A stretch of 64,000 nucleotides of DNA from assembly GCF_026130605.1 (NCBI RefSeq), contig NZ_JANFAU010000004.1, positions 372,001 to 436,000 of the forward strand, read 5' to 3'. Source of the DNA: Sphingomonas lycopersici (GTDB lineage Bacteria; Pseudomonadota; Alphaproteobacteria; Sphingomonadales; Sphingomonadaceae). The translations under genes were made by a program, and so were the position numbers. How positions within the stretch are numbered: the stretch's first letter is position 1; each line of letters opens with the position of its first letter. This document shows, piece by piece, positions 43,912 to 55,264 of this stretch. The notes below the pieces were generated by a model. The model did no database searches and had not been told where the DNA came from. It saw only the letters and a list, made by a program, of their open reading frames with translations.

Positions 43912-45504
43912 TCAGCGGGTGATACTGTCGTAGAAGGCGTCGATATCCTGCCGCAGCCGCGCCGCCGACCCGGGCTCGATGTAGATCATGTGGCCCGAGG
44001 GATAATATTTATAGGTGATATTGGCCTTGAGGGCGGGATCGAGCTCCATATGCTCAAGATCGTAATCGGCGCCCGCGAAGGGCGTCGCGATATCGTAATA
44101 GCCGTTGAGCGACAGCAATTTCATCTTCGGATTCTGCCGCATCGCCTGGCTGAGATCGACCGAGGTGTTGGCGGCGAACTGGCGGCCGTTGCCCGGCGCG
44201 CGATGTTTCCAATCCCAGGCCGGTCCGATGCTCGAATAGAAATTCGGGCGATAGGAAAGCTTGGTCTGATAACCGAGATCGTTGAACAGATAATTGTTGA
44301 TCGCGGCGATGAACGCGCCGGAGATCGCCTCGTTGGCGGCGTCGAATTCGGGGCTGTCGCCGCCCGCGTCGACATCGATCCCGTCGAAGCGGCTGTCGAG
44401 CCGGCCGACGGTGCGCCGCTGATCGCGCAGCAATTCCTTGCGGAAGCGATCAGGGCCGGGGCGCAAATTGGTGCGCAGCAGGAAATCGGGCGAGACGCCG
44501 AGCAGCGCGCTCGCCTGCTGCGCCATCTGCGTGCGTTCCTCGGGGGTCAGCCGGTCGCCCTTGGAGAGCGCGGCGGCATAAGGGCCGGTCGCAAAGGCCT
44601 GCGCCTGCTTGGCGAAGGCATCGAGATCGGCGAGCTTGTTGGCGACGCGGTTATGATACCAGGCGGTCGCCGCGAAGGTCGGGAAGGCATTGACGTGCAT
44701 CTGATCGACCGAGGGATCGAACAGCAACGGGATGTTGAGCACGGTCGACATGATCGTCGCGCCGGCAAGCTGGACGCCACGCTGCTGGAGCACATAGGCC
44801 AGCCCGCCGGTGCGCGTCGTGCCATAGCTTTCGCCGAGCAGGAATTTGGGCGAGGCCCAGCGGTTGTTGATCGTCAGATAGCGCTGGATGCCGCGCGCAA
44901 AGGCATCGAGATCGCCGTCGACGCTCCAGAAATCCTTGCCGGTCGCCTTGCCGAGCGGCCGTGACAGCCCGGTGCCGATCGCGTCGAGGAAGACGATATC
45001 GGTGCGATCGAGGATCGTATCCGGATTGGCGACGAGCCGCCCCGGCTCGCCGTGCAGCGCATCGAGCCCTGGCACGTCGACCTTGAGCGGACCATAGCTG
45101 CCCATGTGCAGCCACATCGACGACGAGCCGGGGCCGCCGTTGTACATGAAGGTGATCGGCCGCGCCTTGCCGCTCCTCGACGCATCGGCGACATAAGCGG
45201 TGTAGAACATCGAGGCGATCGGCTCGCCCTCGTCGTTGCGGATCGTGAGCGTACCGGGCGTGACGGTATAGCCGAGCGTCGCACCGTGGAACGGGATCGA
45301 GCGGTGGCGCGACACCGAATATTCGATCGCGCTGGCCTGCGCGGTATCGGCCTTGTCGGAAGCACGCGCCGCGTCGTCGGGCGCATTGCCGGGCTCGTCG
45401 GCATGCTTGGCCGGCTGCGGCCGGGGCGCCTTGTCGGCGGCATAAGTGGGCAGCGCGATCGCCATCGCGAGTGCGGAGGCGAGCAAAGGTGCGGCAAGGC
45501 GCAT
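43912..45504 (-). CDS. S10-family serine carboxypeptidase, exported
   Basis: Encodes 530 residues with signal peptide MRLAAPLLASALAMAIALPTYAA. Serine carboxypeptidase features are FMYNGGPGSSSMWLHMGSYGPLK, VFLDAIGTGLSRP, and the nucleophile elbow LLGESYGTTRTGG with Ser226. The acid and His are expected in NGYYDIATPFAGADYDLEHM and YYPSGHMIYIEPGS. It removes C-terminal residues from peptides in the periplasm at acidic pH in known relatives. AAGGGG precedes the ATG. The following minus-strand gene starts 10 bp later, so they are co-transcribed. Confidence 0.92.
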   Translation of the reverse strand: MRLAAPLLASALAMAIALPTYAADKAPRPQPAKHADEPGNAPDDAARASDKADTAQASAIEYSVSRHRSIPFHGATLGYTVTPGTLTIRNDEGEPIASMFYTAYVADASRSGKARPITFMYNGGPGSSSMWLHMGSYGPLKVDVPGLDALHGEPGRLVANPDTILDRTDIVFLDAIGTGLSRPLGKATGKDFWSVDGDLDAFARGIQRYLTINNRWASPKFLLGESYGTTRTGGLAYVLQQRGVQLAGATIMSTVLNIPLLFDPSVDQMHVNAFPTFAATAWYHNRVANKLADLDAFAKQAQAFATGPYAAALSKGDRLTPEERTQMAQQASALLGVSPDFLLRTNLRPGPDRFRKELLRDQRRTVGRLDSRFDGIDVDAGGDSPEFDAANEAISGAFIAAINNYLFNDLGYQTKLSYRPNFYSSIGPAWDWKHRAPGNGRQFAANTSVDLSQAMRQNPKMKLLSLNGYYDIATPFAGADYDLEHMELDPALKANITYKYYPSGHMIYIEPGSAARLRQDIDAFYDSITR

Positions 45505-45570
45505 GTTACTGAATCCCCTTTCGTTATGCGCGAGGGGCTAACCGATCGTATACGGTCGTAGCAACCCCGC

Positions 45571-46962
45571 TCAGGGCTTGTCCGCACCACCCATTGCCGC
45601 CGCGCGACGATAATCGCCCTCGACCTGTGCGAGCATCGCGCCGAGGTCCGCCTGCGAATACCAATGGCCGCCCGCCATGACGCCCGCCGGATGACGCAGC
45701 ACGCCGAGATCGTCGAGCGGGTTGCGGTCGGTCAGCACCAGATCCGCGCGATATCCCGCCTTCACCTCGCCGAACTTCTTCGGCTCGTGGAGCGTCGCCT
45801 GAATATAGTCGCCCGGCGTGCGGGTGGCGGCGGACAAGGCCTGGAAGCGCGTCAGCCCCGCCGCCTGCAGCCGATCGAGATCGTCGTGGAGCGAAAATCC
45901 CGGATAAATCCCGGGAATGGTCGGCGCATCAGTGCCGGCCAATAGCGGAATACCGGCGTCGCTCAGTCCCTTGGCAAGGCGCGCCTCGAATGTTGCGCGC
46001 GGATCGAGGCTGCCCTTTTTGCTGATATAATCTTCGCGCATCCAATCGAGCCGCCACTCGTAGGGCACGAACTTCGCCTCGGGCCCGGTGTAATAAGCGG
46101 CGGCAACCGCGGGGCGCCCCCATTGCGCCGCAATGGTTTCGAAGGTGAACAGATCGGCGACGACGAACGCGCGATTTGCCTTCAGCGTCTGCGCAGCGGT
46201 GGCGATGACGCTGTCCGGCGGCGCGGCGAGCGGGTCCTGATCGGGCGGGGTGAACAGCGCGTACATCAGCTCCTCGAGATGCGCGACGAGGACATCGTGC
46301 GACTGGAGCTGCTGCGCGAGCGTGACCGCGCGCACATAATGGCCGGTCAGCCCGAGCCCCTCGCGCCGCGCCTCGTCGGCGACAGCGACAAAGGCGTCCG
46401 CGGAAAGATTGTTGTAGAGCTTGATGAATTGATAGCCGTTGGTCTTGGCGAGCCGAACGGCCGCGCGCGCCTCGTCCGGCGTCTTGACGACGATCTGGCC
46501 GTATTCGGGCGTACCGTCGATCCGCAGCGCGAGATAGACGTGCGGCCCCGGCCGTTTCCCGCTGTTGAACAGCGGCACGCGCTGATCGACGAAGGTGGCG
46601 GTGGCGCCGCCGAGGTTGAGGATCGTCGTGACGCCGTTCGCGAGATAGACCTTCATGTCCTCGCGGCTCTCCGAATGGCTATGCATGTCGGCGAGGCCGG
46701 GGGACAGATATTTCCCGTGCGCATCGATCACGCGCGCCTCGGCGGGAAGGCGCAGGTTCGGGCCGATCGCGGTGATCGCGTCTCCGGTCACGACGACGTC
46801 CTGATCACGCAGCACCTGTTCGCGATCCATCGGGACGACGTTGACGTGACGGAAAGCCGTCACCGGCTCGCCGGACGCCACGCCGGGGAAAAGCACGGCC
46901 AGCGCGAACCCCGCCAGCAACGCCGCCCGACCTTTGCGCGAGCGGTTCCTGTTCGACTGCAT
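45571..46962 (-). CDS. Exported amidohydrolase-family protein
   Basis: Encodes 463 residues from ATG 46960-46962, with AAGGA nine bases upstream; a GTG directly before it is less likely. Signal peptide residues about 12-30 (GRAALLAGFALAVLFPGVASG). Metal ligands: DMHSHSE (H-x-H), the KLYN segment for a possible Lys, LTGHYV, VLVAHLEE and GTDAPTIPG (Asp). This is the imidazolonepropionase/aryldialkylphosphatase-like branch common in sphingomonads. The substrate (often a cyclic dipeptide, lactam or ester) is unknown. It is 66 bp after the S10 start on the same strand. Confidence 0.87.
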   Translation of the reverse strand: MQSNRNRSRKGRAALLAGFALAVLFPGVASGEPVTAFRHVNVVPMDREQVLRDQDVVVTGDAITAIGPNLRLPAEARVIDAHGKYLSPGLADMHSHSESREDMKVYLANGVTTILNLGGATATFVDQRVPLFNSGKRPGPHVYLALRIDGTPEYGQIVVKTPDEARAAVRLAKTNGYQFIKLYNNLSADAFVAVADEARREGLGLTGHYVRAVTLAQQLQSHDVLVAHLEELMYALFTPPDQDPLAAPPDSVIATAAQTLKANRAFVVADLFTFETIAAQWGRPAVAAAYYTGPEAKFVPYEWRLDWMREDYISKKGSLDPRATFEARLAKGLSDAGIPLLAGTDAPTIPGIYPGFSLHDDLDRLQAAGLTRFQALSAATRTPGDYIQATLHEPKKFGEVKAGYRADLVLTDRNPLDDLGVLRHPAGVMAGGHWYSQADLGAMLAQVEGDYRRAAAMGGADKP

Positions 46963-46989
46963 CACGCTTCTTCCTTATCTATCCTCGAC

Positions 46990-47634
46990 TTATGAGGCGG
47001 ATCGTTGCCGCGCGGCTTTTACCACCGTCCGCAGATTTTCCTCGCTCAATGCGCCGGGGAACAGATACGGGCCGATCACCAGCCCGGGGGTGCCGGTGAG
47101 GCCGATGATCCGCGCGAACTGATCGGTGCGGGCGAGCGCGCCGTCGATCTTGGCCTTGTGCGTCGTCAGATCGGCCTGCAGCCGCTGCCAGTCGACCCCC
47201 GCCGCCTGCGCCGCGACGCGGATGCTTTCGGCAGTGATGCGGCCGCTGGTCTTCATCAGCGCATCGTTGAACGCGGTATATTTGCCCTGATAGCGCGAGG
47301 CCATCGCCGCGCGCGCCGCCTCCTCCGACGCCGGGCCGAACACCGGCCAGTCGCGATAGACGATGCGGACCTTCTTGTCGTCGCGCAGCAGCCCGGTCAG
47401 CGCCGGGTGGAGCTTGCGGCAATAGGGGCATTGATAGTCCGAGAAGACGACGATCGTCAGGTCATAACCGGCCGGCGCGACGCTCGGCAGATCGGGATCG
47501 TTCTGCAACGCCTCGCGCAGTCGCGCGCGTGCTTCCTCGGTCGCGGCGGCGTTCGGCTCGGGCGCCGCCGACACGCCGCTCAATGCGACGACGCCTGCCA
47601 AGGCGATCAGGGCTCCACGCGCGCGCTTCTTCAT
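46990..47634 (-). CDS. DsbA-family thiol:disulfide oxidoreductase, exported
   Basis: Encodes 214 residues with signal peptide MKKRARGALIALAGVVALSGVSA. The thioredoxin fold has active site C69-P-Y-C72 in VFSDYQCPYCRKLHPAL, a helical insert, and the cis-Pro loop LTGTPGLVIG. This is the DsbA/BdbD-like type that makes or reshuffles disulfides in the periplasm. A good site (GAAGGAAG) precedes the ATG. It sits 24 bp before the amidohydrolase gene on the same strand; joint transcription would fit secreted enzymes with Cys pairs. Confidence 0.88.
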   Translation of the reverse strand: MKKRARGALIALAGVVALSGVSAAPEPNAAATEEARARLREALQNDPDLPSVAPAGYDLTIVVFSDYQCPYCRKLHPALTGLLRDDKKVRIVYRDWPVFGPASEEAARAAMASRYQGKYTAFNDALMKTSGRITAESIRVAAQAAGVDWQRLQADLTTHKAKIDGALARTDQFARIIGLTGTPGLVIGPYLFPGALSEENLRTVVKAARQRSAS

Positions 47635-47786
47635 TGCTTCCTTCTTTCGACATCGTGGATCGGATGCGGCCGGCTACCGGATCGCCGCGCCTTCGTACAG
47701 GCGCCGTCGATGCGCCGGGGTGGATCGCTCTTTACGCACGACGCCTTAATACGCTGACATTAAAGAGCTTTGTTCGCGTCACACAA

Positions 47787-50408
47787 TCAATCGATCGCGA
47801 AATCGAGCGTGAACACCGCCCCGCCCCCCTCGCCGTCGCGCGCGCCGATCCGCACGTTCATCACCTCCGAAAAGCTGCGGGCGATCGCGAGCCCGAGCCC
47901 GCTCCCGCCGCGACTATCCGATCCGGTGCCGCGCGCGAACGCCTCGAACAGCGCCTCCGCGCCGCCCGGCGGCAGCCCCGGCCCCTGATCGGCGATCGAC
48001 AGCCGCACGCCGTGTGGCAGGCGCTCGCCGGCGATCGTCACCTTGCCCGCGCCGTGGGTCGCGGCATTGGTCAGCAGGTTGAGCAGGATATGATGCAGCA
48101 GCCGCGGATCGGCCGGCACCAGCGGCAGATCGGGGGGCACGCGGAAATCGAGCCGCGCGTCGGGCAACAGATCGCGCACGTCGTGTACTGCGCCCGCCAC
48201 CGCATCGGTCAGGTCGACCGGCTCGATCGCCGCCGCCAGCGTGCCGCTGTCGATCCGCACCATCTCGATCAGATTGGCGAGAAAGCGCCTGAGCCGCGCC
48301 AGCTCGCCGCGCGCGATCCCCAGCGCGGGCTCGTCGGGGTGATTGACCGCGATCGCATCGAGCGCGCCGCCCACCGCCGTCAGCGGGGTGCGCAGATCAT
48401 GCCCGATCGACGAGAGCAAGGCCGATCGTAGCCGATCGCGCTCCTCGATCACCCGCACCTCGCGAAGCTGATCCTCCAGCCGCAGCCGCTCGTGCGCCAG
48501 CGCCGCCTGCCCGAGCAGGGTGGAGAGCAGCGTCGCGCGCGTCGCCTGCACCGGCGCCCCGCCGTCGCTTCGCGCCAGCGCGACCACGGCGAGCGTTCCC
48601 AGCGTGGTGCGCAGGGGATGAAACTGCCAGTCCGCCGCGTTGAGCGTGCCCGTATCGCGCCCCGTCACCTCGCCGCGGCTCCACGCCCATTCGGCCGCGG
48701 CGCGATCGACCGGACTCAGCTCGGCCATATCGGGCGGATAGGCCGAAACGATCGCGAGCTGCCCGTCGCGCTGGGCGAGCAGCAGCACCGACACGTCGAG
48801 CGCCCGCGCCAGCTCGGTGCACACCGTGTCGCCGGTCGATTGCCAGTCCGACGCGCGTGCGAGCGCCTGGCCGAACGCCGCCACCGCGGCATTCTCGATC
48901 GCGCTCCGCGCCCCGATCGAGGCGCGCGTGCGCAGCCGATCGGCGAGGCTGGCGACGAACACCGCAATGCCGAGCAGCACGATCACCGTCAGCACGCTCT
49001 GCGGATCGGCGATCGTGAAGGTGTAAATCGGCGGCAGGAAGAAGAAATTATACGCAAGCCCGGCGATCACCCCGGTGGCGATCCCCGGCAAGCGGCCGAA
49101 CATCACCGAGATCAGGATGACCGGGAGCAGATAGATGAGATCGATCCCGCCCGCGCCGATCACCGGCTCGACCAATGTCGCCAGCCCGGTGGTGACCGCG
49201 ACCGCGGCGATCCCGGCCCCCATCCCGCGCCAGTCGACGCGCCGCCGCACCCGCGCCGCGCCGCGCGACGGGGTGGCATCCTCCGACGGGATAACGTGGA
49301 CCGCCAGCCCCTCGCTGACGCGGAGCAGCCGTTCGACCACCGAGCCGTGCCGCAACTCAAACCACCAGCTGCGGCGCGAGCGGCCGAGCACAAGCTGGGT
49401 CGCGCGCATCCCGGCGATATGCGTCGTCAGCCCCTCGATCACCGTTTCCGCGGGAACGCTGGCAATCGTCGCGCCGAGGCTGGCGGCGAGCTGGAGCGAA
49501 TCCGCCACGCGCCGCCGCTCGTCCGCGCCCAAAGCGGCGGCGCGCGGGGTTTCGATGAATACCGCCTGCCACGGTGCGCGCAACGCATCCGACAGCCGCT
49601 TGCCGGCACGGACCAGCGCGTCGCTGCCGGGCAATTCGCTCACGGCCACCAGCACGCGCTCGCCCCCGGCATAGGTGCCGGCGACGGCATGCGCGTCGAG
49701 GAAATCGACCAGGCTGCGATCGACATTCTGCGCGGCGCGGCGCAGCGCCATCTCGCGCAGCGCGGAGAGATTTTCCTTGGAGAAGAAATGCCCCAGCGCG
49801 CGCGTCGCCTCGGCCGGGACATAGACCTTCCCCTGCTGGAGCCGCTCGATCAGCTCGTCGGGAGGCAGATCGACCACCTCGATCTCGGCGCCCTCCAGCA
49901 CGTGATCGGGCACCGTCTCGCGCACGCGGACGCGGGTGAAGCTCGCGACGACATCGTTGAGGCTCTCGACATGCTGGATGTTGAGCGTGCTGAGCACGTC
50001 GATCCCCGCCGCGAGCAGTTCCTCGACGTCCTGCCAGCGCTTGGCATGCCGGCATCCTTCCGCATTGGTGTGCGCCAGTTCGTCGACCAGCGCGAGCTGC
50101 GGCGCGCGCGCCAGCACCGCGTCGAGGTCCATTTCCTCGAGCCTGTGCCCGTGATGATCGATCTGCCGGCGCGGGATCGTCGGCAATGGCGCGGCGAGCC
50201 GTTCGGTATCCTGTCGGCCGTGCGTCTCGACCACCGCGATGACGACATCGACCCCTGCCGCCAGCCGCTCGGCGCCCTCGCGCAACATCTCGAACGTCTT
50301 GCCGACTCCGGGCGCCGCGCCCAGGAAGATCTTGAGCCGCCCCCGGCCCTCGCGCGCCGCAGCGCGGAGCAAGGCCTCGGGCGATGGGCGACGATCGGTC
50401 AAATGCAT
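47787..50408 (-). CDS. kdpD: Sensor histidine kinase KdpD
   Basis: Encodes 873 residues. The KdpD N-terminal domain has Walker A GAAPGVGKT (residues 30-38) and ALVDELAHTNAEGCRH; then a universal-stress-type domain (VLVAVSELPGSDALVRAGKRL), four membrane helices (about residues 405-500), a GAF-like part, and the kinase core with His670 in SSIGHDLRTPL and ATP-binding DQGPGLPPGG and GSGLGLAIARS. It senses low potassium or turgor and phosphorylates KdpE. The SD GGAGG abuts ATG 50406-50408; TTG 50400-50402, six bases further, is a plausible real start. It is divergent from kdpF. Confidence 0.95.
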   Translation of the reverse strand: MHLTDRRPSPEALLRAAAREGRGRLKIFLGAAPGVGKTFEMLREGAERLAAGVDVVIAVVETHGRQDTERLAAPLPTIPRRQIDHHGHRLEEMDLDAVLARAPQLALVDELAHTNAEGCRHAKRWQDVEELLAAGIDVLSTLNIQHVESLNDVVASFTRVRVRETVPDHVLEGAEIEVVDLPPDELIERLQQGKVYVPAEATRALGHFFSKENLSALREMALRRAAQNVDRSLVDFLDAHAVAGTYAGGERVLVAVSELPGSDALVRAGKRLSDALRAPWQAVFIETPRAAALGADERRRVADSLQLAASLGATIASVPAETVIEGLTTHIAGMRATQLVLGRSRRSWWFELRHGSVVERLLRVSEGLAVHVIPSEDATPSRGAARVRRRVDWRGMGAGIAAVAVTTGLATLVEPVIGAGGIDLIYLLPVILISVMFGRLPGIATGVIAGLAYNFFFLPPIYTFTIADPQSVLTVIVLLGIAVFVASLADRLRTRASIGARSAIENAAVAAFGQALARASDWQSTGDTVCTELARALDVSVLLLAQRDGQLAIVSAYPPDMAELSPVDRAAAEWAWSRGEVTGRDTGTLNAADWQFHPLRTTLGTLAVVALARSDGGAPVQATRATLLSTLLGQAALAHERLRLEDQLREVRVIEERDRLRSALLSSIGHDLRTPLTAVGGALDAIAVNHPDEPALGIARGELARLRRFLANLIEMVRIDSGTLAAAIEPVDLTDAVAGAVHDVRDLLPDARLDFRVPPDLPLVPADPRLLHHILLNLLTNAATHGAGKVTIAGERLPHGVRLSIADQGPGLPPGGAEALFEAFARGTGSDSRGGSGLGLAIARSFSEVMNVRIGARDGEGGGAVFTLDFAID

Positions 50409-50463
50409 CCTCCTGGGATATTCCTTAGAACCTCGAACGGTAAATCCGGCTCACTTTCCTTTC

Positions 50464-50530
50464 CGCCCCGGCGAAGGCCGGGTCCAGTTACGGCCGGCCC
50501 GACGCTGGACCCCGGCCTTCGCCGGGGTGG
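50464..50530. repeat. Long GC-rich inverted repeat upstream of kdpD and kdpF
   Basis: Left arm GCCCCGGCGAAGGCCGGGTC begins near 50465; the right arm (50505-50530) contains CTGGACCCCGGCCTTCGC. The arms are near-perfect complements over about 23 bases with a loop of about 17 bases. Part of the same family as the half copy at 40348. It lies in the 314 bp kdpD-kdpF gap (50409-50722), whose remaining part holds the kdp promoter region. Confidence 0.75.
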
Positions 50531-50615
50531 AGCTACGTCTTGAGCATTCGGGCGCTGCCTCCCACGTACGCACACGGCTATCCTAGCGGCATGTACCCCC
50601 GGCCGCGCTAGTAAC

Positions 50616-50632
50616 TTTACGCAATCCTTATG
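50616..50632 (+). promoter_or_regulatory. Candidate KdpE operator
   Basis: TTTACG (50616-50621) and CTTATG (50627-50632) are separated by 5 bases, which is the same arrangement as the E. coli KdpE site (TTTATA, 5 bases, TTTACA). It lies about 90 bp before the first small gene of the kdp operon. A second CTTATGC-like word occurs near 50660-50668 next to another GCGAAACC copy. Confidence 0.5.
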
Positions 50633-50722
50633 CGAAACCGGCGCAATCCCCCGCGAAACCTTATGCCCGCCCGCCCTAGCTGACACGCCGACGCCGCATC
50701 CCGCGGCCGGCGAGGCATATCG

Positions 50723-50806
50723 ATGTCCGACCTTCTCTGGCTTGGCCTGCTGGCCGTGCTGTTCGTGCTGACACTGGCATTCGTTCGCCTGTGCGACGCG
50801 GCGTAA
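50723..50806 (+). CDS. Unannotated 27-residue membrane peptide before kdpF
   Basis: ATG 50723 to TAA 50806 encodes one membrane helix: MSDLLWLGLLAVLFVLTL followed by AFVRLCDAA. It ends 6 bp before kdpF, so it is in the kdp operon. It differs from KdpF, which is the next frame, but resembles small 'VRLCERL'-ending proteins that I recall upstream of kdpF in several bacteria. Possible role: stabilising or regulating the Kdp complex, as KdpF does. Too short for statistical support; position and hydrophobic pattern are the evidence. Confidence 0.65.
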   Translation: MSDLLWLGLLAVLFVLTLAFVRLCDAA

Positions 50807-50812
50807 CCCGCG

Positions 50813-50902
50813 ATGACCGTTCACCTGTGGCTCGCCGGCCTCACGGCGCTCGCCCTGCTCGCCTATCTGGTGGCCGTCCTCGTGCGGCCGGAGCGGTTCT
50901 GA
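50813..50902 (+). CDS. kdpF: Kdp small subunit KdpF
   Basis: ATG 50813 to TGA 50902 encodes 29 residues, [19 protein letters not shown] plus [10 protein letters not shown]. The single helix followed by a short basic end (LVRPERF) is the KdpF pattern. It stabilises the KdpFABC complex in the inner membrane. The stop is 1 bp before the kdpA start (50904), so it is tightly coupled. Confidence 0.9.
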   Translation: MTVHLWLAGLTALALLAYLVAVLVRPERF

Positions 50903-50903
50903 C

Positions 50904-52607
<1,704 letters not shown>

Positions 52608-52620
52608 AGGCTCACGCATC

Positions 52621-54654
52621 ATGGCCCACGCAACCCCCACTTCGATGTTTTCCCCCACGCTCGTCGTGCCCGCGATCGGCGATGCCTTTCGCAAGCTCGA
52701 CCCCCGCGCTTTGGTGAAGAACCCGATCCTGTTCGTCACCGCCTGCGTCGCGTTGCTGCTGACGATCTTCTTCGCGATCGGCGGCGAGAACGTGACGAGC
52801 GGCTTCCTCGCGCAGCTCATCGTATGGCTGTGGCTGACGGTGCTGTTCGGCACCTTCGCCGAGGCATTGGCCGAAGGGCGCGGCCGCGCGCAGGCCGCCT
52901 CGCTCCGCGCGACCAAATCCGAGCTGCGCGCCAAACTGCTCACCGGGGTGGGCGGCACCTGGGAACTGGTCGCCGCGACCCAACTCGAAAAGGGCGAACT
53001 GGTACTGGTCGAGACCGGCGACCTCGTCCCGGCCGACGGCGAGGTGGTGGAGGGCGTCGCCAGCGTCAACGAATCCGCGATCACCGGCGAAAGCGCACCG
53101 GTGATCCGCGAGGCGGGCGGCGACCGCTCCGCCGTTACCGCGGGCACCCGCGTCATCTCGGACCGGATCACGGTGCGCGTCACCGCGGAGCCGGGGCACG
53201 GCTTTCTCGATCGGATGATCGCGCTGGTCGAGGGCGCCGAGCGGCAGAAGACCCCGAATGAGGTGGCGCTGACGATCCTGCTTGTCGGCCTCACGATCAT
53301 CTTCCTGATCGCGGTCGGGACGATCCCCAGCTTTGCGAATTACGCCGGCGGCGCCGTGCCGGTCTCGATCCTCGCCGCTTTGCTCATCACGCTGATCCCG
53401 ACGACGATCGCCGCCTTGCTCTCGGCGATCGGCATCGCGGGGATGGACCGGCTGGTGCGCTTCAACGTGCTCGCCAAATCGGGCCGCGCGGTGGAGGCGG
53501 CGGGCGATTGCGACGTGCTGCTGCTCGACAAGACCGGGACGATCACGATCGGCGACCGCCAGGCGAGCGCCTTCCGCCCGGTCACCGGGGTCGACGAGCG
53601 CATGCTGGCCGAGGCGGCGCTATTCGCCAGCCTCGCCGACGAAACCCCCGAGGGCCGCTCGATCGTTTCGCTCGCGCGCGAGAAATACGGCCTCGCCCAG
53701 CCGCTGCCGGCGGGCGCCGAGGCAATCCCCTTCACCGCGCAGACCCGGCTTTCGGGGCTGAGCTTCGGCGACAGCCTCGTCCAGAAGGGCGCGGTCGATT
53801 CGATCCTGCGCGCCTATCCCGACCTCGCCGAGACGGTCACCGCCGCCGAACTCCGCCGCACCACCGACGAGATCGCCCGCGCCGGCCAGACTCCGCTCGC
53901 GGTGGTGCGCGACGGGCGGCTGATGGGTGCGGTAGCGTTGAAGGATGTGGTCAAGGCCGGGGTGCGCGAGCGCTTCGCCGAGCTGCGCCGGATGGGAATC
54001 CGCACCGTGATGATCACCGGCGACAACCCGTTGACCGCCGCCGCGATCGCTGCGGAAGCGGGCGTCGACGATTTCCTCGCCGAGGCGACCCCGGAGGACA
54101 AGCTCGCGCTGATCCGCCGCGAGCAGCAGGGCGGCAAGCTCGTCGCGATGTGCGGCGACGGCACCAACGACGCCCCCGCGCTCGCCCAGGCGGATGTCGG
54201 CGTGGCGATGAATACGGGCACGCAGGCGGCGCGCGAGGCGGGCAATATGGTCGATCTCGACAGCGATCCGACCAAGCTGATCGAGATCGTCGGGCTCGGC
54301 AAACAATTGCTGATGACGCGCGGCGCGCTGACCACCTTCTCGGTCGCCAATGATGTCGCTAAATATTTCGCGATCATCCCGGCGATGTTCGTCGTGCTCT
54401 ATCCCGGGCTCGCCGCGCTCAACGTGATGCACCTCGCCAGCCCGCAAAGCGCGATCCTGTCGGCGATCATCTTCAACGCCTTGATCATCCCGGCTTTGGT
54501 GCCGCTCGCGCTGCGGGGTGTGCGCTACAAGCCGATGGGCGCCGGCCCGCTGCTCGCGCGCAACCTCGCGATCTACGGCGTCGGCGGGCTGATCGCGCCG
54601 TTCGCCGGCATCAAGCTGATCGACCTCGCGGTCAGCGCGCTCCATCTCGCTTGA
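52621..54654 (+). CDS. kdpB: Potassium-transporting P-type ATPase subunit B
   Basis: Encodes 677 residues. It hydrolyses ATP to drive K+ uptake. The phosphorylation motif DKTGTIT has Asp303; TGES of the actuator domain is in [15 protein letters not shown]; the hinge is [35 protein letters not shown] is the helix 4 site. All key residues are present. It starts 13 bp after kdpA and ends 12 bp before kdpC. Confidence 0.97.
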   Translation: MAHATPTSMFSPTLVVPAIGDAFRKLDPRALVKNPILFVTACVALLLTIFFAIGGENVTSGFLAQLIVWLWLTVLFGTFAEALAEGRGRAQAASLRATKSELRAKLLTGVGGTWELVAATQLEKGELVLVETGDLVPADGEVVEGVASVNESAITGESAPVIREAGGDRSAVTAGTRVISDRITVRVTAEPGHGFLDRMIALVEGAERQKTPNEVALTILLVGLTIIFLIAVGTIPSFANYAGGAVPVSILAALLITLIPTTIAALLSAIGIAGMDRLVRFNVLAKSGRAVEAAGDCDVLLLDKTGTITIGDRQASAFRPVTGVDERMLAEAALFASLADETPEGRSIVSLAREKYGLAQPLPAGAEAIPFTAQTRLSGLSFGDSLVQKGAVDSILRAYPDLAETVTAAELRRTTDEIARAGQTPLAVVRDGRLMGAVALKDVVKAGVRERFAELRRMGIRTVMITGDNPLTAAAIAAEAGVDDFLAEATPEDKLALIRREQQGGKLVAMCGDGTNDAPALAQADVGVAMNTGTQAAREAGNMVDLDSDPTKLIEIVGLGKQLLMTRGALTTFSVANDVAKYFAIIPAMFVVLYPGLAALNVMHLASPQSAILSAIIFNALIIPALVPLALRGVRYKPMGAGPLLARNLAIYGVGGLIAPFAGIKLIDLAVSALHLA

Positions 54655-54666
54655 GGGGTTCATCCC

Positions 54667-55254
54667 ATGTTGAACGACATCAAATCCGGGCTGCGCCCCG
54701 CGCTGGTCCTCACCCTGCTGTTCGCTGCTCTGCTCGGCCTCGCCTATCCGGCGCTGATCGCCGGCGTCGGCCAGCTCGTCTTCCCGTGGCAGGCCAATGG
54801 CAGCATCGTGCGCGACGCACGCGGGCAGGCGATCGGCTCGGCGATCATCGGCCAGCAATTCGCCGGCCCCGGTTATTTCCACGGCCGCCCCTCCGCCGCC
54901 GGCAAAGGTTACGACCCGCTCGCCTCCTCGGGCTCGAACTTCGGCGCCTCGGCCAAGCCGCTCGCCGACCGCGTCAAAGGCGACATTTCCGCCAACCGCC
55001 CCTCGCCAGACGTATTGGCTCCTCCTGCCGATCTGGTGACTGCCTCCGCCTCGGGGCTCGATCCCGATATCAGCCCCGAGGCGGCTTTGTATCAGGTGGC
55101 GCGCGTCGCGCAGGCGCGCCACGTCAGCACGGCGCAACTCGATGCGCTGGTCGACCAGCATATCGATACCCCGCTGCTCGGCGTGATCGGCGAGCGCCGC
55201 GTCAATGTGCTGGCGCTCAATCGCGCGCTCGACGCGGCCTTCCCGCGCCCCTAA
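54667..55254 (+). CDS. kdpC: Potassium-transporting ATPase subunit C
   Basis: Encodes 195 residues with a single N-terminal membrane helix (LRPALVLTLLFAALLGLAYPALI) and a periplasmic domain with GSAIIGQQFAGPGYFHGRPSA, SGSNFGASAKPLADR and SASGLDPDISPEAALYQVARVA, all KdpC hallmarks. It raises potassium affinity. kdpE starts 10 bp after it. Confidence 0.96.
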   Translation: MLNDIKSGLRPALVLTLLFAALLGLAYPALIAGVGQLVFPWQANGSIVRDARGQAIGSAIIGQQFAGPGYFHGRPSAAGKGYDPLASSGSNFGASAKPLADRVKGDISANRPSPDVLAPPADLVTASASGLDPDISPEAALYQVARVAQARHVSTAQLDALVDQHIDTPLLGVIGERRVNVLALNRALDAAFPRP

Positions 55255-55264
55255 CAGGATGCGG

